A program made the position numbers and the translations under genes. The notes beneath the pieces were generated by a model, which ran no database searches, was not told the DNA's origin, and saw nothing but the letters and a program-made list of their open reading frames with translations. Below are positions 1-8,147 of a DNA stretch of 64,000 nt, piece after piece; positions within the stretch are counted from its first letter, which is position 1, and every line of letters starts with the position of its first letter. This DNA comes from Halomicrococcus gelatinilyticus (GTDB lineage: Archaea; Halobacteriota; Halobacteria; Halobacteriales; Haladaptataceae). The stretch spans positions 1,674,001-1,738,000 of the forward strand of contig CP100465.1 of NCBI GenBank assembly GCA_024227995.1, given 5' to 3'.

Positions 1-926
1 GGGACGTGGAGCGTCGGCTGGATGACGTCGTCGATGTCGAGGCCGTCCGCCTCGCCGTACTGCTGTTCGCGGACGAGGTCGCGGATGTGGATGACGCCGA
101 TGACGTTGTCGAGGCTTCCCTCGTAGACGGGGACGCGCTCGTGGCCCGACTGGACGAGCGTCTGGAGCGCCTCCTCGACGGAGGCGTCCTTCGGCACGGC
201 GGTCATGTCGAGGCGCGGCGTCATCACCTCCTTGGCGATGGTGTTGTTGAACCGGAAGATGCGCTGGAGCATCTCGCGCTCGTCCTCCTCGATGACGCCC
301 TCGCGTTCGCCCGTCTCGATCATGTCCTGGATCTCGTCGCGGGTGACGTAGGAGGTCTCGATGGCCGAACGGCCGCCGGTGATGCGGTTGACGGCGCGCG
401 TCAGGTAGTCGAACGTGACGACGAGTGGCAGCAGGAGGTACTCCGAGTACTTCAGCGGCCGCGCGATGCGGAGCGCCCACGATTCGGTGTTCTCGACAGC
501 GTAGGACTTCGGTGCGCTCTCGCCGAACAGCAGGACGATGGCCGTGACCCCGAAGGTGGCGATGGCGACGGACTGGCTCTGGGAGAAGTTGAAGTAGGCG
601 AGCAGTCCCGTCGCGATGCTGGACATCGCGATGTTGACGATGTTGTTCCCGACCAGGATGGTGACGAGCAGGCGGTGGGGGTCCTGTTTCAGTTTCGCGA
701 CCGTTTCCGCTCCCGGAACCTCGTCCTCCACCAGCGCCTCGACCCGGTGCTGGGCGAGCGAGAACATCGCTATCTCCGATGAGGAGAAGAACCCGGACAG
801 AACGATGAGAACGATGATAGTTGCGACGCCACCCCACAGTACCAGACCCTGGGTGACACGTATACCAAGCATCTCGGCGAGGGGGACAGTCTGCGTGAGA
901 GTTATGAATGTCGGAGAGAGCACCAT
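1..926 (-). CDS. CNNM/CorC-type membrane protein with DUF21 and CBS domains (partial)
   Basis: Reading the minus strand from the ATG at 926 gives a continuous frame that leaves the window at base 1, so the C-terminus is missing. The first ~140 residues are hydrophobic with the DUF21 signature: a segment reading GFFSSSEIAMFSL, then a helix containing LVGNNIVNIAMSS. After this comes a CBS pair (for example the stretches HERVPVYEG and VIGVIHIRDL). This is the hemolysin C / CNNM architecture, whose members are linked to divalent cation (Mg2+/Co2+) transport or homeostasis in the cell membrane. A TATA-like AT-rich stretch (954-972) lies about 30 bp upstream. The substrate is not visible from sequence. 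Confidence 0.88.
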   Translation of the reverse strand, partial: MVLSPTFITLTQTVPLAEMLGIRVTQGLVLWGGVATIIVLIVLSGFFSSSEIAMFSLAQHRVEALVEDEVPGAETVAKLKQDPHRLLVTILVGNNIVNIAMSSIATGLLAYFNFSQSQSVAIATFGVTAIVLLFGESAPKSYAVENTESWALRIARPLKYSEYLLLPLVVTFDYLTRAVNRITGGRSAIETSYVTRDEIQDMIETGEREGVIEEDEREMLQRIFRFNNTIAKEVMTPRLDMTAVPKDASVEEALQTLVQSGHERVPVYEGSLDNVIGVIHIRDLVREQQYGEADGLDIDDVIQPTLHV

Positions 927-1038
927 TCGATGACCTACCTTGGTTGTCGGCGGGATTAACTCTTTATTCTTTTGCCGTTCAGTCGGCCCGCTCTGCCGCG
1001 AGCGAAGCCCTTACCCGCGTTTCGTTCGAACGTTCGCT

Positions 1039-1314
1039 ATGAGCGCCGACACCGGCGACCCGCCGATCACGCTGTACCGTCTCCAGGCGTGTCCGTTCTG
1101 CGAGCGCGTGGTCCGCAAACTGCAGGAGTACGACGTCGCCTACCGGTCGCGGTTCGTCGAACCGATGCACAGCGACCGCAACGTCGTCAAGCGAATCAGC
1201 GGCAAACGCACGGTTCCGGCCATCGTCGACGAGAACACCGGCGTCACGATGAGCGAGAGCGCGAACATCGTCGAGTATCTCGACGCCACCTACGGCGACG
1301 GAGGTGCCGAGTGA
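1039..1314 (+). CDS. Glutaredoxin/GST-N-terminal-like thioredoxin-fold protein
   Basis: A 91-residue protein with the redox motif CPFC (Cys18 and Cys21) after a short beta strand, then the cis-Pro segment of the thioredoxin fold (KRTVPAIVD) and a C-terminal part reading SANIVEYLDATYG, typical of the glutathione-S-transferase N-terminal domain. Haloarchaea use gamma-glutamylcysteine rather than glutathione, so the thiol partner is probably a low-molecular-weight thiol or protein disulfide (inference). I chose the ATG at 1039 because the fold starts right after it; an upstream in-frame ATG would add residues with no family similarity. The stop overlaps the start of the next gene (TGATG), so the two are translationally coupled. 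Confidence 0.88.
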   Translation: MSADTGDPPITLYRLQACPFCERVVRKLQEYDVAYRSRFVEPMHSDRNVVKRISGKRTVPAIVDENTGVTMSESANIVEYLDATYGDGGAE

Positions 1315-1823
1315 TGGACTTCGACGTCGTCGACCTCGGCGAGACCGACCACCCCAGGGTGGGCGAAACCGCGCCCGACTTCACCCGGCCGCTGGTGAAC
1401 GACGAGTACTGGGAGGACGTGGCGCTGTCGACGCTGACGGACGAAGGACCGACGCTGCTCGTCTTCTACACGATGGACGGCGCGTTCCCGGGGACGTACA
1501 TGTGGGACGAACTCGCCGACCGTGCGTGGGACGACGAGTACGACGTCCGCGTCGTCGGCTGTTCCATCTCGACGCCGTACGAACACGCGTCGCTCATCGA
1601 GGACCGCGACATGGACTACGACCTCTTCAGCGACCCGGCCGCCACCGTCGCCGACGAGTACGGCGTCGTCCACGACCTCGACGACATGACGGGCGTCCGC
1701 GAGCACCGCCCCGCCGTCTTCCTGCTCGACTCCGACCGCACCGTCCGGTACGCCTGGGTGGCGACCGAGTGGCCCGAGTTCCCCGACTACGACGCCATCG
1801 AGGACGCGCTCGCCGACCTGTAG
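1314..1823 (+). CDS. Redoxin-domain (AhpC/TSA-like) protein without the peroxidatic cysteine
   Basis: A 169-residue thioredoxin-fold protein. It carries the entry of AhpC/TSA proteins (VGETAPDFTRPLVND), a central strand TLLVFYTMDGAFPGTYMWDEL where peroxiredoxins have the catalytic PxxxT/SxxC loop, and the late segment RPAVFLLDSDRTVRYAW. The peroxidatic position holds no Cys; the only Cys visible is in VVGCSIS. It may therefore be a non-peroxidase redoxin (carrier or sensor) rather than a peroxidase. It overlaps the glutaredoxin-like gene by one base, which suggests a shared role in thiol chemistry. Confidence 0.85.
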   Translation: MDFDVVDLGETDHPRVGETAPDFTRPLVNDEYWEDVALSTLTDEGPTLLVFYTMDGAFPGTYMWDELADRAWDDEYDVRVVGCSISTPYEHASLIEDRDMDYDLFSDPAATVADEYGVVHDLDDMTGVREHRPAVFLLDSDRTVRYAWVATEWPEFPDYDAIEDALADL

Positions 1824-1860
1824 CCGGCTCGAACGCCGGACGCCCCCGTCGCCGAACGCT

Positions 1861-1871
1861 ACGCTTTTTCC
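1861..1871 (+). promoter_or_regulatory. TATA-like element for the Sua5 gene
   Basis: A T-rich stretch in GC-rich surroundings, centred about 28 bp before the ATG at 1894. This is the spacing expected for a leaderless haloarchaeal transcript. It could also act as an oligo-T terminator for the upstream gene. Confidence 0.4.
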
Positions 1872-1893
1872 GTCCGACGGCGGAACGTCGGCC

Positions 1894-2475
1894 ATGGAGG
1901 ACATCGAACGCGCCGCGGACGCGCTCCGGCGCGGCGACCTCGTCGTCTACCCGACTGAGACCGTCTACGGCCTCGGCGCCGACGCCCTGGACGAGACCGC
2001 CGTCGAGCGCGTGTTCGACGCGAAGCGACGGTCGCGCGAGAACCCCGTCTCGCTCGCCGTCCCCGACGTCGCGACTGCGCTGGAGTACGTCGACCCCACC
2101 GAGCGCGAGCAGGCGTTCATGGACGAGTTCCTTCCCGGGCCGGTGACGGTGCTCTGCCGGAGGACCGACGCCGTCCCCGACGTCCTCACCGCGGGCCGGG
2201 AGTGCGTCGGCGTCCGCGTGCCCGACCACGACCTCGCGCTCGAACTCCTGGCGCGGGTCGCCCCCATCACGGCCACGAGCGCGAACGTCAGCGGCCGCGA
2301 GAGCGTGCGTCGCCCTGCCGACCTCGACCGCGAGATACGTGACGCCGCCGCGGTCGTCCTGGACGGTGGCGAAACTGGCGACACCGGCAGCACCGTCGTC
2401 GACGTCGAGCGCGGCGAGATACTCCGACGGGGCGCCAACGCCGACGCGGTCGAGACGTGGCTAGCCGAGCAGTGA
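1894..2475 (+). CDS. sua5: L-threonylcarbamoyladenylate synthase (Sua5/YrdC/YciO family)
   Basis: A 193-residue single-domain YrdC fold. The N-terminus carries the substrate-binding signature YPTETVYGLGADALD followed by KRRSRENPVSL, and the late motif TATSANVSGRE is present. The enzyme makes threonylcarbamoyl-AMP from Thr, bicarbonate and ATP, the first step of t6A37 tRNA modification; Kae1/Bud32 proteins encoded elsewhere would finish it. The length fits the short YrdC form without the Sua5 C-terminal domain. Its 3' end overlaps the convergent Cas4-like gene by 15 bp. Confidence 0.93.
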   Translation: MEDIERAADALRRGDLVVYPTETVYGLGADALDETAVERVFDAKRRSRENPVSLAVPDVATALEYVDPTEREQAFMDEFLPGPVTVLCRRTDAVPDVLTAGRECVGVRVPDHDLALELLARVAPITATSANVSGRESVRRPADLDREIRDAAAVVLDGGETGDTGSTVVDVERGEILRRGANADAVETWLAEQ

Positions 2476-3117
2476 CCGTAGCGACCGCGTCCGCACGCCG
2501 CACTCCTCGCGGTACTCGCAGGCGTCACATTTCGCGTCGCCCCGCAGTCGCGGGGGCGGTCCGTCGATGGCTCGCGCAGTTCTGAGCGCGGACCGGTACG
2601 CCGCCTTGCGCCGGGTCGTGAGCCGTACCTCTCGGACGACGCCGTGGGTCGGGTACTCGACGAACGCGCGCTCGACGGGTCGTTCGTGCTCCCACGCGAG
2701 CGCCTTCGCGGCGGCGACGGTGCGGACGCTCTGTGGCTCCCAGACGCCCTCCGGGGGTGGGTCGCCGGTGAACACCATCGACGGCACGGGACCGTCGCGG
2801 TCGAGCACCTTGTGGACGACGCCGCGGCAGTCCTTGCCCGCGACGAGGCGCTCGCGCTCGGCAGGGTCGCACAGGTCGGGCCACGCGTCGCAGTCGGCGG
2901 CGCGGTCGAGGTTCGCCCGATACTCGTCCGGCGGGAGTGCTGTCGGTAGGGCGGCGAGGTCGGCGTCCGGGGCGTCCAGCAGGCGCTCGTACTCGAACGC
3001 GAGTTCGCGGCGCTCGGCGACGCGCTCGGGCACGGTCACCTCGTCGCGGCGGCGGTAGTAGAGCTTCCGGGGGCAGTACGCGGCGGTTTCGAGGTCGGTG
3101 AACGGGAACGGCGACAC
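2461..3117 (-). CDS. Solo Cas4-like / Dna2-type Fe-S PD-(D/E)XK family protein
   Basis: A 218-residue protein with the Cas4 cysteine layout: one Cys in the N-terminal segment ETAAYCPRKLYY and a C-terminal cluster reading KCDACEYREECG. That is four candidate ligands for a 4Fe-4S cluster. Between them lies a weak RecB-like core (a Q-rich helix QSVRTVAAAKALAWE, then VERAFVEYP), but the D...(D/E)xK metal-binding residues are not obvious, so nuclease activity is uncertain. No cas gene or repeat array is nearby, so it is a solo Cas4-like protein, perhaps in DNA repair or housekeeping (inference). Confidence 0.75.
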   Translation of the reverse strand: MSPFPFTDLETAAYCPRKLYYRRRDEVTVPERVAERRELAFEYERLLDAPDADLAALPTALPPDEYRANLDRAADCDAWPDLCDPAERERLVAGKDCRGVVHKVLDRDGPVPSMVFTGDPPPEGVWEPQSVRTVAAAKALAWEHERPVERAFVEYPTHGVVREVRLTTRRKAAYRSALRTARAIDGPPPRLRGDAKCDACEYREECGVRTRSLRSLLG

Positions 3118-3286
3118 GTCGGCGTTGGTCCCGGCATGGTACTTGAAGATCCGGCCGCGCTCGCAGGTCGCGTCCGGGCGTCCAGGGGACGGAGCCGTCG
3201 AGCGTCGTGCGGCACAACGCCGCCCTCACGGGCCGAGAACGGCGCGGAGGGAAAGGCGCAAGAGGACGGCGTTCCATTCGTGACAT

Positions 3287-4048
3287 ATGAGCGACTTCGA
3301 CAAGGAAGCCGAGCGGGAGAAGCTCCGACGGAAGTACGAGTCGGAGCAGGAGGACCGGAAGACGACCCAGCAGATGAGCGAGTTGCTGTTGCAGGGTGCG
3401 ACGATGACCAGCAAGCACTGCGACACCTGCGGTGACCCGATTTTCCGCTACGAGGGGACGGAGTTCTGTCCGACCTGCCAGCAGGAGACGGGTGCGGCCA
3501 GCGACCCCGGCGAGCCGTCGGAGTCTGGCGGCGACGCCGCCTCGTCGGACGAGTCGGCGCAGTCAGAGCAGGACGCGGCGGCCGGGTCCACGCGGGGCGA
3601 CGTCGCGGCTGACGGGGTGACGGACGACGCCGCGGCGGCCGAACCGCAGGCAGAGCCGGTGGACGGCGGAGAGCCGACGCCGGAGGCCGACGCCACCACG
3701 TCGCCGTCGCAGCACGCCCCGGAAGCGCCACAGCGCGCGCCGCCGAGCCAGAGCGGAGGCTCCCGGGGTGCGCGGTCGCCCGCCGGTGCTGGCGGCGACC
3801 GGACCGCGCCCGGCCGGGTCGAACACGGCCGGGCGGCGGCACCGCCGGAGCGGAACGAGCGGTCGGCCGGACCGCAGCGCCGCGACGCGGGCGACCTCGG
3901 CGAGGCCCGCGCGGCGCTGGTGCGGAAGCTGACCCGCCTCGCCCGGGAGGCCGAGGAGACCGACGACGTCGCGCGCGCTCGCGACCTGCTCGCCGCCACG
4001 CGCGAGGCGGCGGAGGCGGTGGCCGCGCTCGACCGGGCAAACCGTTAA
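3287..4048 (+). CDS. Sjogren's syndrome/scleroderma autoantigen 1 (p27)-family zinc protein
   Basis: A 253-residue protein. The N-terminal 65 residues match the autoantigen p27 family: a charged helix, then TTQQMSELLLQGATMTSKHCDTC, then a C-x2-C ... C-x2-C zinc ribbon (CDTC and CPTC). The middle ~130 residues are low-complexity, rich in Ala, Gly, Glu and Pro, and probably disordered. The last ~60 residues form a helical segment (LARAREEAEETDD-like, ending in VAALDRANR). The function in archaea is not established. It lies 24 bp upstream of the Usp gene on the same strand, but that gene has its own TATA-like box. Confidence 0.8.
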   Translation: MSDFDKEAEREKLRRKYESEQEDRKTTQQMSELLLQGATMTSKHCDTCGDPIFRYEGTEFCPTCQQETGAASDPGEPSESGGDAASSDESAQSEQDAAAGSTRGDVAADGVTDDAAAAEPQAEPVDGGEPTPEADATTSPSQHAPEAPQRAPPSQSGGSRGARSPAGAGGDRTAPGRVEHGRAAAPPERNERSAGPQRRDAGDLGEARAALVRKLTRLAREAEETDDVARARDLLAATREAAEAVAALDRANR

Positions 4049-4051
4049 ACC
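4043..4051 (+). promoter_or_regulatory. TATA-like box of the Usp gene, overlapping the upstream stop codon
   Basis: A GTTAAAC element centred about 26 bp before the ATG at 4073. The stop codon of the preceding gene (4046-4048) is part of it. Spacing fits a leaderless transcript. Confidence 0.5.
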
Positions 4052-4072
4052 AACTTCGCCCAACGATACGCT

Positions 4073-4465
4073 ATGAACATCTTCGCACCTATCGACGGTT
4101 CGGAGTGCAGTACGCGAGCGCTCAGGTTCGCCGCCGAGATGACCCGCAACTTCGACGCGTCGCTCCACGTCGTCCACTTCACCGACGAGGAGACGGACGC
4201 GACCGACGCTATCCTCGACAACGCCCGCGAGATCCTGGACGAGAACGGCATCCAGACCGAACCGGAGCTGTCGACCGACGTGCGCCTGGAGTTCCGCCCC
4301 GCCGAACGCGTGGGCAAGGACATCCTCGACCTCGTCGAGCAGCGCGGCTACGACCACGTCGTCATGGGCCACCACGGCTCCGGCGCTGTCGAACGCGCCA
4401 TCGTGGGCAGCGCTGCCGAGACGGTGCTTCGTTCGGAGAAGGTGTCCGTGACGGTCGTCCCGTAG
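4073..4465 (+). CDS. Universal stress protein (UspA family)
   Basis: A 130-residue single Usp domain. It starts with NIFAPIDGSECSTRALRFA (strand 1 and the Asp that contacts the nucleotide) and ends with the ATP-binding signature G-x2-G-x9-G-S/T (GHHGSGAVERAIVGSAAETVLR) followed by the last strand VSVTVVP. It probably binds ATP or AMP as a homodimer and acts in stress tolerance; the specific role is not visible. Length is normal for a one-domain Usp. Confidence 0.93.
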   Translation: MNIFAPIDGSECSTRALRFAAEMTRNFDASLHVVHFTDEETDATDAILDNAREILDENGIQTEPELSTDVRLEFRPAERVGKDILDLVEQRGYDHVVMGHHGSGAVERAIVGSAAETVLRSEKVSVTVVP

Positions 4466-4495
4466 CGTCTGGGCTCACCGGGCCGTCGCTGCCGT

Positions 4496-4720
4496 TCAGT
4501 CGTCGCCGGTGCGGAACCAGACGCTCACCGGGCGTCCGAGCCAGTCGAGCGCACGGACGACGTCGGGGTCGAACTCTTCCGGGACCTCCCCCTCGACGAC
4601 GTCGTGCTGCGGTTCGCCGTACCGGTGCCACTCCTCGACCGGCCCGCCGTCGGTCTCGTGCTGGGGCTCCCCGTACAGCGCGTCGACCTCGGGTTCCGTA
4701 CTGTCGTCTTCGGTGAGCAT
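4496..4720 (-). CDS. Small acidic haloarchaeal protein with a duplicated YGEPQH motif
   Basis: A 74-residue acidic protein of unknown function. The hexapeptide YGEPQH occurs twice (residues 16-21 and 34-39), 18 residues apart, then comes a short C-terminal segment VVRALDWLGRPVSVWFR. Two ATGs in tandem (4723 and 4720) are possible starts. A TATA-like ATTAAAC lies near 4755-4760, so a start here is preferred over the far longer in-frame extension, which has no acidic bias. Strong compositional fit to a halophile protein, but no family recognised. Confidence 0.65.
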   Translation of the reverse strand: MLTEDDSTEPEVDALYGEPQHETDGGPVEEWHRYGEPQHDVVEGEVPEEFDPDVVRALDWLGRPVSVWFRTGDD

Positions 4721-4723
4721 CAT

Positions 4724-5079
4724 CCTGTACGGCGTCAATGGATACGAGCCGTTTAATGTCGATTGACCGTTCAGGCCGTTTTCGTCACCCGTGACTAACC
4801 GTTTTACTCGGCACGTACCGATTTCTTTCGACACGGAACGCATAACGATAGCTGCGGACGCGAAGGCGGTAATTTCGCGAAGTAACGAGCAGTTGTGACC
4901 GGTTCCGTCTCCTGATGGTCGCACGCACCGTCAGGTCGGCGTCGAAACGTCGCGTCGGTCCGTCGAAACCGTCCGTTTGTTCCCGAAACGAGGCCCGTCC
5001 GGTCGGCGTCTCGCCCACCGACGGGTGACCCACCGACGAACGGAGACGTGCTCCTGCACGCGACCGACCCAACGGTCCG
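4724..5079. other. Intergenic region, 356 bp, mostly empty
   Basis: Apart from the TATA-like element near 4757 that may serve the small gene on the minus strand, I see no gene or RNA here. The open frames across it are Arg-rich and lack the acidic halophile composition. AT content is raised between about 4740 and 4880. Confidence 0.5.
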
Positions 5080-7431
5080 TTACCCCTCGTAATCGCTGGC
5101 GACGACCTCGCGGATGCGGTCCGCGGTGACCTGACCGACGCCCTCCACGTCGAGCAGTTCCTCCTCCGACGCGGTCATGACGGCCTCGACGCTGCCGAGC
5201 GCGGCTAGCAGCGACCGCGCGGTCACGGGGCCGATGTCGGCGATGGACGCGACGACGTACTCCTGCTGTTCGGCGAGCGTCTTCGCCTGCTTCTCGCCGT
5301 GGACGGACACCTCGCGGTCGCTGGTCTCCTGCTCGCGCGCGGCGACGACCTCCAGCAGGTCGGCGGTGTCGTCCTCGTCCTCGGTCCGGAGGACGCTGAC
5401 GCCGAAGTCGACCGCGAGCGACGCCAGCGCGCCGCGGACCGCGTTCGGGTGGACGTTGCGCTGCTCGTACAGGCCCTCGCCCTCCAGCACGAGCACGGGT
5501 CGGGAGTAGTGGCGGGTCATGTCGCCGACCTGCTCGAACACCGAGCGGTCGCCGCCGACCAGCGAGTCGAGGAAGTCGCTCACCGACTTGCGCTCGACCG
5601 CCACCCGGTCGCTGCAGATGTAGTCGCCGACGGCCAGCGTCTCCAGGCGCACGTCGACCTCGTCGCGCGCCGAGAGGTCGCGGGCGATGTTCGCGTCGAG
5701 TTCGCGCTGGTCGGCGACAATCTCGGTGGCGTCCTCGCCGCGCGCCGTGGGGACCGCGCCGTCGAGGTCGTCGGCGTCCGTCGGTTGGGACTCCTCGGCG
5801 TACTCTTCGAGGCCGTGGCCGACCTCGCTCGTCGCGTCGTCGTCGAAGTCGCCGAGCGTCTGCTGGCTGTCGTCCAGTTCCGCCTCGACCTCGTCGGCGA
5901 CCCCTTTCAGTTCGCGCAGTTCCTCCTCCATCTCGTCCTCGCGGCGCTGGGCGATCCAGAAGTACGCCTCGTCGCGGGTGTCCTCTGCGAGCAGGACGAC
6001 GACGCGGCCCTGGGCCTGCCGGCCGGTCCGCCCTTTGCGCTGGATGGACCGGACGGCGGTCGGTACGGGTTCGTAGAACAGCACGAGGTCGACCTCCGGC
6101 ACGTCCAGCCCTTCCTCGGCGACGGAGGTGGAGACCAGCACCTCGAACTCGCCAGCGCGGAACCGGTCGAGAGTCTCCTGTTGCTCCTTCTGGGTCATGC
6201 CGTCGCTGCCGTCCTTGTCGCCCTGGCCGACGAACCGCTGGGCGGTGAAGTGCTCGCTGAAGAACTCCGTCAGCGTCTCGGCGGTGTCCCGCGACTCGGT
6301 GAAGACGATGATGCGCTCGCCGCCGTCGACGAGCGCCTGCGCGACGTTCGCGTGCGCCTTCCGGAACTTGGGGTGGCGCTCGTCGTACGCCTCGGCCTTC
6401 CGCATCGCCTCCTGCACCTTCGGTTCGGAGACGAACCGCTGGCTCGCCTTCGACGCGCCCGAACTCCGCGCGGCGTTGCGCTGGCGCTCGAAGTACCGCC
6501 GCAGCGACTCGACGCTCTGGGTTTCGACGAGTTCGACCGCGCGCCGCAGCTTCATCACCTCGGCGTGGGCGGACATCCCCTTGTACCCCTCCGACTGGTC
6601 GTTGTCGATGAGCTTCTGGAGTTCGCCCCGGACCGCGTTCAGGTCCTTCTGGGAGATGTCGGGCCGGGTCGTGTTGACGACGCCGAGTTCCTTCAGGCGT
6701 TCGAGGCGGTCGCTGATGACCTCGTTCAGCGCGTCGCGTATCTCCACCACCTCGTCGGGAAGCTCGACCCGCACCCACTCGACGTCCGTGTCGTGGGTGT
6801 ACTCGGCGACGTCGCTGTCCTCCTCGGTCATCACCTCGACCTCGCGGATGCCGAGGTTCTCACAGACCTCCAGGATGGACTCCTCGTCGCCGCCCGGCGA
6901 GGCGCTCATCCCCGTCACGAGCGGGGCCTCGGCGTCGGCGTGGTAGCGCTCGGCGATGTAGTTGTACGCGTAGTCGCCGGTCGCGCGGTGGCACTCGTCG
7001 AACGTGACGTGGGTGACCGGGCCGAGGTCGACGCGCCCGCCGACGAGGTCGTTCTCGACGACCTGCGGCGTGGCGATGACGACCTGTGCGTCGCGCCAGA
7101 GCTCGCTGCGCTCCTCGGGGCGGACCTCGCCGGTGAAGACGACGACGTCCTCGTCGGGAATCGCCAGCGCCTCGCGGTAGAACTCCGCGTGCTGGTTGAC
7201 GAGCGGCTTCGTCGGCGCGAGCAGCAGCGACTTGCCGCCGACCTCGTTCAGCCGCTCGGCGGTGACGAGCAGGCTGACGGTCGTCTTCCCCAGCCCCGTC
7301 GGCAGGCAGACGAGCGTGTGCTCGTTGCGCGCCGTGCCGGCGAGCTGGATCTGGTAGAGGCGTCGCTCGATGAACTCGGGGACGAGCAGCGGGTGGTCCA
7401 CGTAGTCGGTCTCCGCGTCCGTGGCAGCCAT
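5080..7431 (-). CDS. hef: Hef-type helicase/nuclease (FANCM-XPF homologue)
   Basis: A 783-residue protein with a superfamily 2 helicase followed by an XPF-type nuclease. Walker A is LPTGLGKTT (residues 43-51) and the Walker B box is DECH (145-148). The second RecA lobe ends in the motif VI-like stretch SIQRKGRTGRQ. The ERCC4 nuclease core has E613-R614-K615 and D619 (VERKSVSD). The C-terminus has two helix-hairpin-helix elements (DIGPVTARSLL and DVEGVGQVTADRI). Hef acts on stalled replication forks and branched DNA. Full length for archaeal Hef. A TATA-like element centred 27 bp upstream fits a leaderless start. Confidence 0.96.
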   Translation of the reverse strand: MAATDAETDYVDHPLLVPEFIERRLYQIQLAGTARNEHTLVCLPTGLGKTTVSLLVTAERLNEVGGKSLLLAPTKPLVNQHAEFYREALAIPDEDVVVFTGEVRPEERSELWRDAQVVIATPQVVENDLVGGRVDLGPVTHVTFDECHRATGDYAYNYIAERYHADAEAPLVTGMSASPGGDEESILEVCENLGIREVEVMTEEDSDVAEYTHDTDVEWVRVELPDEVVEIRDALNEVISDRLERLKELGVVNTTRPDISQKDLNAVRGELQKLIDNDQSEGYKGMSAHAEVMKLRRAVELVETQSVESLRRYFERQRNAARSSGASKASQRFVSEPKVQEAMRKAEAYDERHPKFRKAHANVAQALVDGGERIIVFTESRDTAETLTEFFSEHFTAQRFVGQGDKDGSDGMTQKEQQETLDRFRAGEFEVLVSTSVAEEGLDVPEVDLVLFYEPVPTAVRSIQRKGRTGRQAQGRVVVLLAEDTRDEAYFWIAQRREDEMEEELRELKGVADEVEAELDDSQQTLGDFDDDATSEVGHGLEEYAEESQPTDADDLDGAVPTARGEDATEIVADQRELDANIARDLSARDEVDVRLETLAVGDYICSDRVAVERKSVSDFLDSLVGGDRSVFEQVGDMTRHYSRPVLVLEGEGLYEQRNVHPNAVRGALASLAVDFGVSVLRTEDEDDTADLLEVVAAREQETSDREVSVHGEKQAKTLAEQQEYVVASIADIGPVTARSLLAALGSVEAVMTASEEELLDVEGVGQVTADRIREVVASDYEG

Positions 7432-7453
7432 TCGTCGGTCGTTAGTCGTGAAG

Positions 7454-7463
7454 CGATTAAAGG
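7454..7463 (-). promoter_or_regulatory. TATA-like box of hef
   Basis: On the minus strand the sequence CCTTTAATCG is centred about 27 bp before the ATG at 7431, the position expected for a leaderless transcript. Confidence 0.5.
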
Positions 7464-7500
7464 GTTCGCGTAGCAGGGTGGAAGTAAAGCCCGCCGGCGG

Positions 7501-8097
7501 TCACTGCCAGTCGAGCGCGCCGGGGAGGTCGTCGAACCCGCCGCCGTCGTACCGGCGTGCGATCCACCCGGCGTCGCGCGCCCCCGCCACGTCGGCGTCG
7601 GAATCGCCGACCATCGCGTACTCGTCGGCGGGCAGTCGCTCCTCCGCGAGGCGGAACGGTTCGGGGTCGGGCTTGTGCGCACCGGCCTCGTACGACGCGA
7701 CGACGGCGTCGAAGTGCTCCGCGATGCCGCTCGCCCGCAACTTCTCCAGTTGCCACTCGCGCAGGCCGTTCGTCAGCACGCCGAGCGCGTACTCGTCGGT
7801 CAGCCGCGAGAGCACGGCGTCGGCCTCCTCCGGTGTCCGGCACGCCTCGGCCTCCCGGGCCAGCAGCGCGTCCGCGAGCGCACCAGGGTCCGGGTCGAGG
7901 TCCGTCGCCGCGAACCCGGCCCGGATGGGGTCGGGGTCGCACGCCGCGAAGGAATCGTAGAACGCCTCGCTGTAGGTCTCGATGGCGTCGTCGGTCGCCT
8001 CCGCCCCGACCGCTTCGACGGCGTCGGCCAGCAGGTCCGCGTACTCCTGCTCGAAGTCGAGGAGGGTCCCGTCGAGGTCGAAGAAGATGGCTCGCAT
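7501..8097 (-). CDS. HAD-superfamily hydrolase
   Basis: A 198-residue phosphatase-type HAD protein. Motif I is FFDLDGTLLDF (DxDGT near the N-terminus), motif II is in GVLTNGLREWQ, motif III Lys is in AHKPDPEPF, and motif IV is AMVGDSDADVAGARDAGW. The helical cap between motifs I and II is of the subclass I type. Likely a small-molecule phosphatase; the substrate is unknown. I chose the ATG at 8097 because the DxD motif begins six residues later. It lies upstream of hef on the same strand, separated by 69 bp that contain the hef promoter. Confidence 0.92.
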   Translation of the reverse strand: MRAIFFDLDGTLLDFEQEYADLLADAVEAVGAEATDDAIETYSEAFYDSFAACDPDPIRAGFAATDLDPDPGALADALLAREAEACRTPEEADAVLSRLTDEYALGVLTNGLREWQLEKLRASGIAEHFDAVVASYEAGAHKPDPEPFRLAEERLPADEYAMVGDSDADVAGARDAGWIARRYDGGGFDDLPGALDWQ

Positions 8098-8147
8098 ACA
8101 CGCCGGTTCCGAGCGGGGGAAGATAGTTCCAGCGCCGACGCGCCCGG

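Noticed and set aside
6-782. Long plus-strand open frame opposite the CNNM gene
   Set aside because: It mirrors the minus-strand CNNM/CBS gene. The shadow has no recognisable domain; the minus-strand frame has clear DUF21 and CBS motifs. High GC produces many such antisense frames here.
2461-3117. Cas4-like gene as part of a CRISPR-Cas locus
   Set aside because: No cas1, cas2, effector genes or repeats occur anywhere in the window; neighbours are Sua5 and a p27-family protein.
4785-5072. 95-residue minus-strand frame in the gap upstream of the YGEPQH gene
   Set aside because: Arg-rich and without acidic residues in proportion to other proteins here; no promoter at the right spacing.
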